In this document: positions 44,221 through 56,097 of the stretch, piece by piece
How positions within the stretch are numbered: the stretch's first letter is position 1
Layout of the letters: each line of letters begins with the position of its first letter
Assembly (NCBI GenBank): GCA_964017155.1
Contig: OZ024854.1
Coordinates: forward strand, 54,988,941-55,052,940
DNA: 64,000 nt
Direction of reading: 5' to 3'
Source: Oasisia sp. SBJ-2009
Taxonomy: Eukaryota; Annelida; Polychaeta; Sabellida; Siboglinidae
Position numbers and translations under genes: made by a program
The notes under the pieces: generated by a model
Told to the model about the DNA's origin: nothing
The model's input: the letters and a program-made list of their open reading frames with translations, nothing else
Database searches by the model: none

Positions 44221-45858
44221 AGACTGAGAGATTACTATAGTATATAATTCAATTTAGACTTAGTTATTTCTGTATGCAAAAGGAAGTTTTCACTTGCAGC
44301 TCAGCTTTTTTAATCAGAAATCTGAAAAACAAAATGGTAGCTAGCTAATGGTGTATCATTCTTGCAGAAAGGACATATAAGACACTATATAAACAGTTAT
44401 TGATATTGTAAAGTACACACTTACATATATAACATTTGAAAGGGAATGCTGTTATTAACCCAAATAGTATCAAGTCAACGAAGCGCGAGTGGAATTCATA
44501 ACAGAAACATTTCAACACATTCAGACACATGCAACATAATACTACGTTTCAGGGGCCCGTGGAATAAATAATGTAGAATGCACATAACTATGTTTTTGGA
44601 ATATTTATTATTTCATTATAGCGTGTAATATCTCTTGGGTATCTTCTTCAACTTGTGTTGTTTTAAAGTTCAAGTAAAAAGCCGCGAAAGTCAGCAAACA
44701 ATCAATATGTACTACAATAAAACAGTTGACTTGACCCCGGAAGCTGGAAAGAGAAGAAGTCATGAAATTCCAGGGAACGATGCGAATACACTCACCGAAG
44801 TTGGAAATCAACGCCTATACAAAAATGCAACCATAAAAACGACACTTCTGGAGGAAATAAGCAGCATGTATTACTCTAAGGACCAAGTGAACGTTTTTCC
44901 TGCATTGATACACTATAAGGGAGTTAATGGTGTACTTGAAACACAAGAACCTTGCGGTGCTGCCAGATGAAATGGCGCAGTGTTGCATCATAAAGATCAT
45001 CGTTGGTTGGACCAAGCAAATCAGTATAGGAACTGCACAATCGTGAATCTGATGTGAATTATACGAGATCATGTGCGACAAATCTGTGTCGTGGCAGTAC
45101 TTCGAAACCGCGCAAGGTAATGTGGTAAAGGACTGTACGAAGGCAGAGGTGGGGTGGGAAACGAGAAGCTGATAAAATGTTTATAATGTCTTGTGTTGTT
45201 ACAGTAGGACCACGTCCTGAAAATCCATGGGTAATTGGTAAGGACAACTTGACAACATTAGCCCCTCGGCTCCAAACAGGCAGGTCACAACATGTACTCA
45301 GGCAATGTCATTTATATGCTGAGATCGTATTTCACATGAACTGATATGTGGTTATCCAATCTTGTATTCTACGTCATTTGTATTCAATGTTAACCAAGTT
45401 AACTAAACTAATTTTGCAAAACAACGAATGACCAGATCACTGCTATTTCTTTTGTGATATACGACAACAGTGTGGTCTTGTAATAACACAACAGTTGTAT
45501 CCCTGTCTAGTGTTAAAATGCTCCCAAAATGCAAAACATTATTTTGTATTCTACGTTATCATCAAATATGATTGCTGAAACATGAATACGTATACCTGTG
45601 CTGTGAAACATTACATATGTGCTGCAATACTTTGTAACATGTTGAGTATATGTTCAGGTAATCTTATATTTAACAGTATCTTTCAATAGATCAATGATAA
45701 GAAATTATTACATTCGTATGTATTCTACGTTATCCGCATGCTGCAGTGTACACTTTAATTTGTAATGATAATTACGCTACTTCATCAAGACATTTCAGTT
45801 GTTGATGTTTCCATTAATGCTCCAGATGTCAAAATAAGTGTTAAGTGATATAATATAT
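44221..45858. other. Weakly coding-like stretch, unassigned
   Basis: A plus frame at 44635-44970 (for example SSMYYSKDQVNVFPALIHYK) has protein-like composition but no recognisable domain. It could be a fragment of the mobile element that carries the dispersed 16-mer. Confidence 0.25.
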
Positions 45859-46121
45859 TGTGCATTGTATCGTTGTTGATGATTGAATGAATACACTATC
45901 AAGATTTAGTTGCCTAATTTCATCCATTACGCATGTATTTAACACAAATGTCTGAACCATTTTAATAACAATCATATCAAGGTATTATAATATAATACCT
46001 TGATATGATTGTTATTAAAATGGTTCAGACATTTGTGTTAAATGCACGCGTAATGGATGAAATTAAGCAACTAAATCTTGATAGTGTATTCATTCAATCA
46101 TCAACAACGATACAATGCACA
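45859..46121. repeat. 263-base near-perfect palindrome
   Basis: The arms 45859-45989 and 45991-46121 are inverted copies around one central base (45990), with only about three mismatches (for example TAAATACATGCG against TAAATGCACGCG). The centre reads GGTATTATA-A-TATAATACC. It has essentially no loop and would extrude as a cruciform or cause replication trouble. Confidence 0.95.
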
Positions 46122-46127
46122 GTTGCA

Positions 46128-46198
46128 CGAGTTAGTGCAATAAACCATAGATAGATTGGATGATAAAATTGATTGTTTCAAAAAGCCGTACGTTAAAA
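46128..46198 (+). repeat. Direct repeat partner of 46719-46788
   Basis: About 70 bases (GAGTTAGTGCAATAAACCAT, GATAAAATTGATTGTTTC and AAAAAGCCGTACGT) recur with few changes at 46719-46788. The first copy directly follows the palindrome. Confidence 0.85.
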
Positions 46199-47185
46199 CA
46201 AATTTTTACTAGCCCCAACATTCTTTATGTTTTCATAATATTACATATGTAAAACGTATCTATATTTCGCATTAACAATCAGAAATGTTTGTATTCTACG
46301 TTATCCACGGACGTCCTTTGGGGAAAGCTCCGCCAGCTACCACATAGTTTGTTCAGACGATGACTATTTTGATGCAGTTGAAGACAAGATCCCAATGCAA
46401 GACATCGTACCAAAAGCATTTCCGTGGCCTACTTGATTCAATAATTGTGGCTTTTGGAAAACGGACAACCTTTGCAACTACATATTTTTCTGCATCTTCA
46501 AAACAAGCTCACATTTTGCAAAAAAGAAATCTCATATTAAAAATAATCTGAACCTAAATCAGTTATACATACTTCATAGCCATGATATCAGCTTGCATTA
46601 TGCCAATTGTTCATTTATTAATCATTATTTGTAAGTATATCCATGCATATTTAGTACGACACGGTGGCGGATAACGTAGGATACATTGGACAAAATGGCG
46701 AAAATATCATCACTGTTTGACGAGTTAGTGCAATAAACCATAGACAGATTGGATGACAAAATTGATTGTTTCAAAAAGCCGTACGTATGTGCTTTCGCAT
46801 GAAAGTAATTATTTTCAAATACATAAACATTTAATTTTCTCCATTTCTAAACCTGACTGGCGACGTTTTCGTATCAATATAATATAGTTTGTAAGGGACC
46901 ACCGCTTCAAATATATTACTTTGGAGCTTCTTCGACATTGTGGACAACCGATTTCAGTGTTGTGAAATAATTTGTATTTGTCCTTCGTGTCCGTCATTTT
47001 ATGTTAATTAGTTATCATGTCGGACATTCATATTAGCTTTTGTTCAAGACGGCAACTAAAAATGGATACATTTTGCATTTAACCTTTAAATTCGTCGAAC
47101 TTCTTATAGACGCAAAGTACTCCTACGACATTACGGAGGTATTCATAAAAATTGCCTAAATAAAGTTTTACATCATAGCGATAGT
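46199..47185. other. Spacer before the full-length LINE
   Basis: Contains the second direct-repeat copy (46719-46788) and the inverted 16-mer. A plus stretch near 46340-46440 looks weakly coding (DDDYFDAVEDKIPMQDIV) but is unassigned. The LINE's 5' untranslated region probably begins around 47020. Confidence 0.3.
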
Positions 47186-50100
47186 TTGCCAATAATGAAA
47201 ACTTCATCGTACTACGACACCAACAACTTTAAATCATTGATAAATACAAAAACAAATAATTTTGGTGTATTGAGCACAAACATTCAATCTATTAATGCTA
47301 AATTAAACGAAATAGAAGTTTTCACACAAGAACTGCGGCTACTTAATTATGCTTTCAGTGTTATATGTATTCAGGAAAGCTGGCTAACTGAACAAGACGA
47401 CTTATGTAACATTAAATTATAAGACTATACTTGCATCTCTTTGGGCAAGACTAGTAGTACAAAAGGAGGCTTAATTATGTATATTCAATCACAGTATAAA
47501 TATAAGGTCCTGCAAGTAATACAAAATGAAAATTGGGAGGGTCAGTTTATTGAAGTCACAGGGGGCGGCCTTATAAAACCTGTGATAATTGGTAACATAT
47601 ACAGACCTCCACGAGTCCTAAATTGTGACTACAAAAAGTTTATTGATGAATTTGCATCAGTATTATCACATATTGATTTTTAAAAATCTGAAGTAATCAT
47701 TGCAGGAGACATTAATATAAACCTGCTTAAAATCAATGAAAAAGAATATTGTAGCGAATTTTACGACACCTTAACAGGATTTAGTTTCTTTCCAAAAATA
47801 ACATTCCCAACAAGATTTTCTTCCCTGAATGGCACTCTGATTGACAACTTGTTTTGCAAAATTAGTGAATTAATGCTAGAATCAACAGCAGGTATCCTTA
47901 TCAAACAATTCTCAGATCACCACCCATATTTCATATTTATTGATAATGCTCCAGTCAAAAAATGTCCTCCCAAATTAATCAAAATACATATACAGAATGA
48001 AATAGCTATGTGGAACTTTGCCTCTGAAATAACCAACTCAAATATAATGGAGAAATTAGACAAAAACAGTTTGTCTGATCCTAATAAAAATTATAAAATA
48101 ATTACTGAGGTACTGGGAAAGGCAAACCGTAAACACATGCCATACAAATTAGTCAAGTTTAAGAAACATAAACATAAACATTCCCAATGGATAACAAATG
48201 GTATACTTAAATCTATAAAATACAGAGACAACCTGCATAATCAACTTAAACGTTTAAATCCCACATCTATCGAACATGTTATTAAAACGTCAAATTTAAA
48301 AACATATAATGGTATCCTTAAAAGAAGTATCAGAGCAGCCAAACTATCATATTATGAACAACTATTTAACTCATATAAAAATGACGCAAGGAAAACATGG
48401 AAAACCATTAACGAAATATTACATAGGTCAATTAAAAAAAGTTCATTACCTGAATATTTCAAGAACGGAGATAATAAAATAACTGATAATGTAGAAATTG
48501 CAAATTACTTTAATTCATTTTTTACAAACATAGGTAAGGATCTTGCAAACAAAATAAAAGACGATAGTAATAAAAATTATAGTTACTACTTAACAGGAAA
48601 TTCTGAAAATCGATTCCAATTCCAAGAAATTAACGAAGAGTCCATACTCAAAATAATTGACAATTTTCCTGCTAAATCCAGTAGTGGCTGCGACGGTATT
48701 ACACTAAAACAATTGAAATATTTAAAATATGTTTTTATAAACCCTCTAACTATACTTATAAATCAAATATTAAACACTGGGATATTTCCAGATAAGATGA
48801 AAATTGCGAAAGTAATTCCTATCTTTAAAAATGAGGATCAAACATCGTTCTGTAATTATAGACCGATATCTCTGCTACCAGTAATTTCAAAGGTCATTGA
48901 AAAAGTTATATATAATCAGATGTATTCGTTTTTTTCTAAACACCAACTCTTTAATGATAACCAGTACGGATTTAGATCCGGTCACTCAACTGAACACGCC
49001 ATTCTGGAAGTTATCGACCGAACAATAGCCGCCCTGGATTCCAACGAAACACCTATTAATATATTTTTAGACTTATCAAAAGCATTTGATACCCTAGACC
49101 ATTCAATATTATTAGGTAAACTACAATTTTATAGGATGGATGCTGATGCTCTAAAGTTAATGGAAAGTTATTTGAAAAATAGAAAACAATATGTAATTTA
49201 CAATGACTCTATCTCTGAAACCCTGCCCATTACCACTGGTGTGCCACAGGGTTCTATTTTAGGTCCACTTTTGTTCTTAATATATATAAATGATTTACCA
49301 AACTCATGTGAAACATTTAAATATATAATGTATGCAGACGATACAACTTTGTTTACGACAATTCAGTTGTCTAACACATGTCCCACTAAAGACATCGAAT
49401 ATAATTTAAATTCAGATTTAAATAAGATAAACAGATGGCTGAAAATAAATAAATTGTCGCTAAACGTAAAGAAATCCAAGTATATAATACATAAATTGGG
49501 AAATAAACAAGTGAATAATCTCCTCCTCAGAATAGACGAAACCGTAATAGAAAGAGTTCACAATTTTAATCTTCTTGCAAGAAAACCTAAGCTGGGATGT
49601 TCATATAAAATATATTTCAATGAAATGTTCCAAATTGATAGGCATATTAAACAAATTAAAACGATTCTTGCCACTAAATATAAAAGTTACTTTATATAAT
49701 GCACTAATGTTACCATACATCAATTACGGCCTAATGGTATGGGGTTTTAGCTGTAACAGAATAATCAAGCTACAGAAAAAAGCAATTAGAATAATATGTT
49801 TAACAAATTATAATGCACATACTGAGCCGTTGTTTAAGAAACTCAAGATTCTTAATGTTACAGATATGCTGAAATTGCATGAATTGAAACTGTACTATAA
49901 GTATGTGCACACGACATTACCAGTATATTTGCAAAACTTACCATTTATATTAAATAAAGCAGTCCACACATTTAACACACGGATACATGACAATATTCAT
50001 ACAAATAGGGCTAAGCATGACTTTGCCAAGCGATGCATTATGCACGATATCCCTTTACTAATAAACAATACTACATTTAACATTAAAAACAAAATTACAA

Positions 50101-50204
50101 CGCACAGCTTACAAGGGTTTATTAGTTACGCAAAAGAAAATTTTCTACAAAATTACAAAACACTGTGCTTTTTACCAAACTGTTACATATGTGGACATTC
50201 ATAA
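47186..50204 (+). pseudogene. Nearly complete non-LTR retrotransposon (endonuclease and reverse transcriptase)
   Basis: One frame runs from 47186 to 49699, broken only by TAA at 47420 and 47681. A frameshift near 49575 moves the end to 49575-50204. The endonuclease shows VLSTNIQSINAKLNEIE, CIQESWL, NIYRPPR, AGDINI, FPTRFSSLNGTLIDNLF and SDHHPYF. The reverse transcriptase shows NYRPISLLPVISKVIEKVIY, FLDLSKAFDTLDH, TTGVPQGSILGPLLFLIYIN and the catalytic YADDTTLF. The thumb and C-terminus continue as NYGLMVWGFSC and LQKKAIRIICL. About 1,006 codons is normal for a jockey-superfamily ORF2. Three defects in 3 kb indicate a recent, probably inactive copy. Related fragments are at 30516-31760 and 50850-51235. 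Confidence 0.9.
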
Positions 50205-50735
50205 CAAGCAACGTACACATTTACAGTGATTCTTCCCTTTGTTATACCTCCCTAAATGTACATATACAAAATGTACATATACTAAGTAGTGTCATTGTAA
50301 TCATTGGCTAATTTTCAAGTGAATTTAACAAATTTGTGTTGCTTTGTTAGTTGAGTTTTGTGACTTATGTTACCAGAAATGACATTCTTGTGTTTTGCTG
50401 TATTATGCATATGTGTTTATTTGGAAGTGTTAAAAATAGTCAACTATTATTTACTTGTTATGTAATTATTGGGGTGGCTGCCACGAGAGCGACCAAAATG
50501 GTCTTAGTGACAGTCTCCTCGACCCCTGGTTATTTTACCTACATTAATAATTCATAATCACATTTTATAATTACATTTCTATTATTTCTTATGCAATTAC
50601 TTGGCAGTTTACTGCACAGCGGTACAAATGTAATATTATTTTATAACTTGAGTTGTAGGTCATTTATATGAACATTGCTTTATGTATATTTTATTGGGTC
50701 AATAAACACTTCCGATTCCGATTCCGATTCCTACC
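50205..50735 (+). terminator. LINE 3' untranslated region, AATAAA and hexamer tail
   Basis: The element ends with AATAAA at about 50700-50706 and a tail of about three ATTCCG units (50711-50731) instead of poly-A. Hexamer tails of this type occur in some L2/Crack-like LINEs and probably mark the reverse-transcription start. Confidence 0.7.
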
Positions 50736-50849
50736 AAAATGATGAAGGCTCGAGAGGAAAGATTGCTTACCTGTCGTTTGACAAGTTGGTGGTAAGGGAT
50801 TGTTATTGAAAGCATGTGAATGCACAATGTCTGTATAATAGCGCGACCA

Positions 50850-51235
50850 GCACTGTTAATGCCTGTATATAATACAACGCTGAGTGACTGTGAACTATGT
50901 TACGAACACGAAATAGACACTGAATGTTTATCGTATAACGACTTGCCCACACAGTGTAGATATTACACCCCTGCACAATTTTCAACTACGGATCGGGCAA
51001 ACAATCTGAGTGTCATGCCCGGAGTTTAAAAGCAAACTTAGATATAATTAAGGACACTGTCCGAGACCTAGTGTGTACTTTTAATATAATTGCAATTTCG
51101 GAAATGTTATTTAAAGAAACCAAATGGGATGGAAATTAAGTAAGCCATTTTGATGTCGCAATTTCAGGATATAAATTATACTGCAACTCCAGAAACAACA
51201 AAACAGGCAGTGATGTTGCCATATTTGTATTATAA
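50850..51235 (+). pseudogene. LINE endonuclease fragment
   Basis: Frames encode CHARSLKANLDIIKDTVRDL and FNIIAISEMLFKETKWDG, the start of a jockey-type endonuclease (the usual form is N..SL..K...I...L, then I.l.ET WL). GYKLYCNSRNNKTGSDVAIF follows after a stop. Upstream Cys-containing sequence (SDCELCYEHEIDTECLSY) may be the linker. It is truncated at both ends. Confidence 0.6.
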
Positions 51236-51357
51236 TCTCTGCTTAGAAATTGTAATTCTCCTAATATTTGCTTATGGAACATATCGTAACATTATACAAT
51301 GCAATGGATGCATGATTCGAAAGTATTTTTATTGATCAATAAACACACAGAAATCAA

Positions 51358-51498
51358 CAGGCTGACTTGTTGCCTTTACCGCTGAACTGGGGTGTTGCAG
51401 CAGAACCCGAAAAGACGTGAAAAGGGCAAAGCACGAGCTTTTTCCTCCCCAAGGTCTTGAAAGATTGAGTTGATGTAGTAGTAGCGGAAATGTTTCAC
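51358..51498 (-). repeat. Direct-repeat copy of part of the CXC-family gene
   Basis: 141 bases nearly identical to 52044-52184 (two or three differences). On the minus strand the sequence encodes YYHINSIFQDLGEEKARALP, a piece of the gene fragment described next. It is a displaced duplicate lying beyond that gene's end. Confidence 0.9.
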
Positions 51499-51588
51499 AA
51501 GTAGTCATATTTACTCAGTTAATTAACTAATTGACTCACACCTCCATTGCTAACCAATTCCTCACATGCCATTACAGTGAGCTTATTC

Positions 51589-52560
51589 TTAGCACTCACT
51601 AAGGCAACGGCAGAGACAGAGTGCTTCAGTCTTGCAACCACACTTGATCAGTTCTCCACAACATACAGCAGCAGCTGGTAGAGTTATCCAGACTGGACGC
51701 CACCCGGTGTCTTCTCTTGTCCATCTAAAACCTTCAGGGTTGGGTGCAGTTATGGTAGGCGTCAGGCTATTGCTCCAGATACTGGCTTGATATAAGCATC
51801 GGTTTGCGTGTTGAAGGAGAACTGTTTTGGTTGGAGGAAGCTTCTCCATCATCTTGACTCTCGTTGGTAAAATATCTTGCCGAAGGTCGTTCACCTTGTC
51901 ATAACTTCATAAGATGTCGTACTGTCGTATACACGATAACGTAAATCGCTCAATTAGTCTAAATGCTGCAGATGTAAACAAATCCATCCTGACACGCGCT
52001 AGTGAACCCAGCAGTGGCTGCCGGATATGTTTTCCCTGCTTTCCAGGCTGACTTGTTGCATTTACCGCTGAACTGGGGTGTTGCAGCAGAACCCGAAAAG
52101 ACGTGAAAAGGGCAAAGCACGAGCTTTTTCCTCCCCAAGGTCTTGAAAGATTGAGTTGATGTGGTAGTAGCGGAAATGTTTCACTGTGCAATAGCCTGGA
52201 TGGTGTTGGGCAAGATCGTGAAAGATTCCAAATAAAATGACAACCATATATGTGCCTACGGTCTGGCGAGAACAGTAGTTGCCCCCTCATTCTGCGCATC
52301 ATCTACATGTAGACATATTCTGCTGTCTGCCTCTTCGTGGTCATTCGCCGACATCGATATGTCAGCACGATTTGACTTTAAATGTGAACCACTGGTACGT
52401 TGCACATGTTTACTTGGTGGGTAGTCATGTTTGACAACATCTTCCTTCGGAGGCTTGAACAGTGCTTCCTTGTTTGTGATACATCGGTGATGTATTCTAA
52501 ACACTGCTCTTTTTCCAGATGATCGATTGAGTGCAGTCGTGGTTATTCAAGGTAATTAGT
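51589..52560 (-). pseudogene. Broken gene with cysteine-rich (TSO1-like CXC) C-terminus
   Basis: Minus-strand pieces in order: ISMSANDHEEADSRICLHVD (near 52345), VVVILFGIFHDLAQHHPG, FRYYHINSIFQDLGEEKARA, HIRQPLLGSLARVRMDLFTS, PTKTVLLQHANRCLYQASIW, then GFRWTREDTGWRPVWITLPA and CGCKTEALCLCRCLSEC. The NDHEEADSR start and the DxVVIL-like core resemble PIN/FEN1-type nuclease folds. The end resembles a CXC (tesmin/TSO1) DNA-binding repeat with one half missing. I recognise this combination as an uncharacterised family that is amplified in marine invertebrates. Function unknown. Several frameshifts and stops are present. Confidence 0.55.
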
Positions 52561-52616
52561 TCGTTGGAGGAATCCACGAACGGATTTCCCATTGTCACGA
52601 CCACATCGTGTTGGTA

Positions 52617-52930
52617 ACCTGAAGCTTCCTCCAACTGAAACAGCACTGCTTTAACACGCTTACCGAGGTTGATACCAAGCCAGTATCTGGAAAAATAGCA
52701 TGAAGCCTATTGTAGCTGCACCTAACCACGACGGCTTTGGATGGACAAGAGAAGACACCGGATGACGTGCAGTCTGGACAACTCGACCAGCTGCTGCTGT
52801 AGGTTGTAGACAACTGATCAAGTGTGGTTGCAAGGCTGAATCCACTTGTGCGATGAAATGCAGATGCAAGACCGCCGGGCTCAAACGCACAGCACTCTGT
52901 CCCTGCCGTAGACTTTCTGAGTGTTACGAA
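52617..52930 (+). pseudogene. Second copy of the CXC-family C-terminus
   Basis: On the plus strand: GFGWTREDTG, then a stop, then RAVWTTRPAAAV, QLIKCGCKAESTCAMKCRCK and TALCPCRRLSECYE. It retains more of the cysteine pattern than the minus-strand copy (51589-51894), which has lost the STCAMKCRCKTAGL-like middle. The two copies are the inverted arms of the foldback. No intact frame. Confidence 0.6.
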
Positions 52931-53005
52931 CAAGCTCATTGTAATGGCTTGTGAGCAATTGGTTAGCATGTGTGAATTAATTAGTTAATTAACTGAATAA
53001 ATGTA

Positions 53006-53585
53006 GCTGCCTCTATGAATGTAGATATGCACAACGTATCGGTACACAATGTTATAGTACATGTGTGCATTAGAATAATTAGGTTTCAGCATATTGGCAG
53101 CCATTTTGAATGTATGCAAATTATATAATGTACAAAATATAAAAGAGATTTGCAGCCATAAACATCTCTTCTAGTCTTCCGAAATACAAGCATTGTTACA
53201 GTGTTAGTAGATGATAAAATTTGAATTATGAAATATTTTGTCTTTTGAAATTCGTCTGACCTTGACCTTGACCATTAAATCCGGGCAGCCCCATCTCAAA
53301 AGGTGTATATGTCCATAGGGTATCTGTGTGCAAAATGTATGTTTGTAAAAATGGTTCTTATAAATAATAAATTATTTATATATTTGCTCATTTGTGGGCC
53401 ATTTTAAATATATGCAAATTAGAAATATGTGGGTCCGTAAATAAATGGGCTTTTGAAAACATTTGAAAATACCATTAACATCTCGAAATATTGAACAATA
53501 TGATTATATAATTACTATGTTTTGACCTTGACCTGGCCTTGGCCTTGGCTTTAAAAACCGGACAGCCCCCTCTAAAAAGTGTTAT
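53006..53585. other. Spacer with repeated GACCTTGACCTT words
   Basis: Two diverged direct segments (about 53250-53370 and 53515-53600) share GACCTTGACCTGG/TT, (C/A)CGG(G/A)CAGCCCC and TCTAAAA(G)GTGT. No gene. Confidence 0.45.
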
Positions 53586-53909
53586 ATGGGCCTTAGGTAC
53601 AACTGTGCCAAATTTGATGCTTTGGCCCACCGTGTCACGATTCCACAACAATTTGGACTTAAGCGACTCCACTATAGAAAGTGTGAACGCTGTGGTTACT
53701 CAGAACATTTGCGCGGAGGGAGTTGCCCTGCGTTGGGACAGAGGTTCAATAAATGCAATGCAAAAGGACATTTTGCTTCTGTTTATCGCTCGAAGCATAA
53801 AACTGTTAACTGTGAACGCCATAAAGCGTATGAAGTCGAACGTGAAGGGACAAAACCGTATCGTGGCAAAGCCGAAAGTGACGGAACACCAGCGTTGACG
53901 TCACGATAA
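53586..53909 (+). pseudogene. Retrotransposon gag end with zinc knuckles
   Basis: A frame contains CERCGYSEHLRGGSCPALGQ and CNAKGHFASVYRSK, a pair of diverged CCHC zinc knuckles. Gypsy-type elements carry such knuckles at the end of gag to bind RNA. In the second knuckle the first CxxC is split and the final Cys is a Tyr (SVYRS where SVCRS is usual), and the first lacks a clear His-Cys spacing. It has probably lost function. The protease-like fragment follows in another frame. Confidence 0.65.
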
Positions 53910-53926
53910 TAACAAACAAGACATGG

Positions 53927-54376
53927 TTGGCAATGAAAGACAAACCGAGACTAGAACCAACAGATGTCCATCTCAACAGTGTTGGTGGGCAGCTAAAGGC
54001 ATGTGATCAGTTCATGGCAGTCACGAAGCATAGGAACACTGATTATCGATTCAACGTGATCGTCATTGAAGGGGACAACATGATCAATCTACAGTCACGA
54101 GACGTCGCTGCAGACATGGGTCTCGTGTGCTGTCTGGAGCAGGTTGACGCATCGGGTGATGATTATGCTAGAATTGGCCTCATGAAGACCGAACCTCTCA
54201 CAATAAAACTGAAAGCAGGGGCTGAACCACAGTGCTTAATAACTTCGATACGTGTACCATTTCCTCTGATGGACGCTATAGGGCGTGCAAGTGGGTCACG
54301 ATACATGGCGAGACTCTGCGCGATTGGAGCTTATTGGGGTCTAAGCGAGACAATTGAAGACTGGACACAAGAATAA
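53927..54376 (+). pseudogene. Retrotransposon protease-to-polymerase linker fragment
   Basis: The frame starts near LAMKDKPRLEPTDVHLNSVG and continues to a region with INLQSRDVAADMGLV, MKTEPLTIKLKAG and IRVPFPLMDAI. This matches the stretch between the aspartic protease and the reverse transcriptase of Gypsy-type pol. The protease active-site triad itself is not visible, and the sequence degenerates after PFPLMDAI. The reverse transcriptase is missing. Confidence 0.6.
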
Positions 54377-56097
54377 TACACAATAAAACATTTTACTGGA
54401 TTTGCATTTTACATTGCTGTACGTTGTTGTTTCGATAACCACTTATATCCGACAAGTTGTCTAAATGCGCATAATCATAACACATGTGTACGTTTGCCCC
54501 AAACAGGTTGTATTTCGCGAAAAATGGCAATTTTCATTATTAGTCCAGATCGCCAAACGCAAGTACTTGCCGCTGTTGCCATGGCAACCACCATTATAAT
54601 CGATTAAAATTCATGATTTCCGTGATCATTCTCACCGGCAAAGTGTTCCACTGCTTCTGCTTGTAATAATCCTTCGGACAGTATAACTGAAATAGTTAGA
54701 CTGGAACAGTTGGATTATTACAACCAAAAACAAAACGAATTCCTATACGTTAACATGGAGAATATGGACTTTCTGCCCCCAACTGCCCCCAGCCTCGTTT
54801 TCGCGCGCGATACTTACACGCCCTATTAAAGCAGACTTCAATAACATAGTTAAGTCAGGCGTGATCAAACTAGGCGAGCGGCAAATCCGCAAAAAGTGCG
54901 TTATTTTAGGAGTTTAAATGTTATATCATTAGAAAGCCCTGTATCTCCCCGTCATAATTAGGCCTGTCGTAGAATTGCCAAGTTAAGCAAGCTAAGGCAC
55001 GCCCAGCTGGTCGAGCTGGACAACTGCTGAGGCGCAGTTTGCCCTGGGCCAGCGACCGGTCAACAATTACGTCTAGCGACCGGTCAACACTTGTACCCAG
55101 TAACCCAGTATACAACCAGCGGCCTGGTAAGATTGTTTTGTTATATTTATATATTCGTTTTATGTATGTATTAGATTCTTGTTACACATGATATTGCATG
55201 TAAGTATATTGGTTTACATCATGCAGCTATATTCGTTATTCGTTATACTTTATACATTAGTAAAATAGGCGTGGCCGGTTAGGGCGTGGCAGTCCAATTC
55301 TAAAGCTGCGCTCATGTAACGAACCTAAGACAATCGTGTCTAACTATTATTACGTTGTATACTGTGTGCACTGTTGCAACTATGTAACTCGAGTTTCTAG
55401 ACTATATTACTTTTATATATTACCATCTCTGGTTGTTCGATTGCAGATAAGCGGGTTTGCCAGCAATTGGCGCCGGCTCCGCCAAGTGGTGCGAGAGCGA
55501 GTTATTAGAGGGTGTGTATTACGTTAATTGTTTGTTCATTATAACCAACAAATATTCCATTATTATTGTTAGTGCTTTATATCTAGTGCTTAATTATAGC
55601 GTGTACAAGTTAGATTGTTCTATATTATTAATACTGTTACTACAGGTGTAATAATGTCTAGTGATGTAATAATGTATTGATTTATAGAACAACACAAGAA
55701 TATATGGTGTATATAATATGTTGATATATACGTACTTGGAATTGTACTATATTTATGTATTGTACGATATTATATATCTATTACAGAGCGTGCCGCCCTC
55801 TGGGAGCGTATTCTTTCTCAATAAACGCATTGAATACCAAAAAACCGTCGTTCGACTAGCTTACAAGTTATAATGGTTGCGCATCTACTTCTAGATTACG
55901 GAGATATCATATACTGTGTGAAAGACCAATTTCACCCCGTCAATATGCGGTATGACATGGCGCTGCGAGGTGAAGCAGTGTGTGTGGAGCGGCGTTCAAT
56001 AGGAGTCACCGTAAATCTATGATTGTTGGAAATTGCGCCATCACGCAAGCTAGTGTGTGCCATTGTGTCATTCTGTGATTTTTTCATATATATTTTA
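54377..56097. other. No gene recognised; possible LTR-like features
   Basis: GCGACCGGTCAACA occurs twice (about 55050-55090). An AATTGGCGCCGG word near 55465 resembles a retroelement primer-binding site, and AATAAA occurs near 55820. No paired LTRs were found, so no LTR is called. Confidence 0.3.

Larger units (their letters stand above)
43496..46684. repeat. Dispersed 16-base motif GTATTCTACGTTATCC, ten sites
   Basis: Plus-strand sites start at 43496, 43652 (TTT variant), 43669, 44003 (TTT variant), 44020 (degenerate), 45364 (degenerate), 45546, 45720 and 46291. A complementary site lies at 46669-46684 (GGATAACGTAGGATAC). Sites are spread over 3.2 kb between otherwise different sequences, apart from the duplication at 43550-44220. 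Confidence 0.8.
51500..53005. mobile_element. Foldback with inverted arms of about 390 bases
   Basis: Arm 1 (51500-51895) and arm 2 (52615-53005) are diverged inverted copies sharing TTTACTCAGTTAATTAACTAATT-like, GCTAACCAATT and GCCATTACA(G/A)TGAGCTT ends and the CXC-domain coding part. The segment between them is the rest of the same gene. Confidence 0.7.

Noticed and set aside
55130..55871. Possible solo LTR with primer-binding-site-like word
   Set aside because: No second LTR, no target duplication, and the borders could not be placed.
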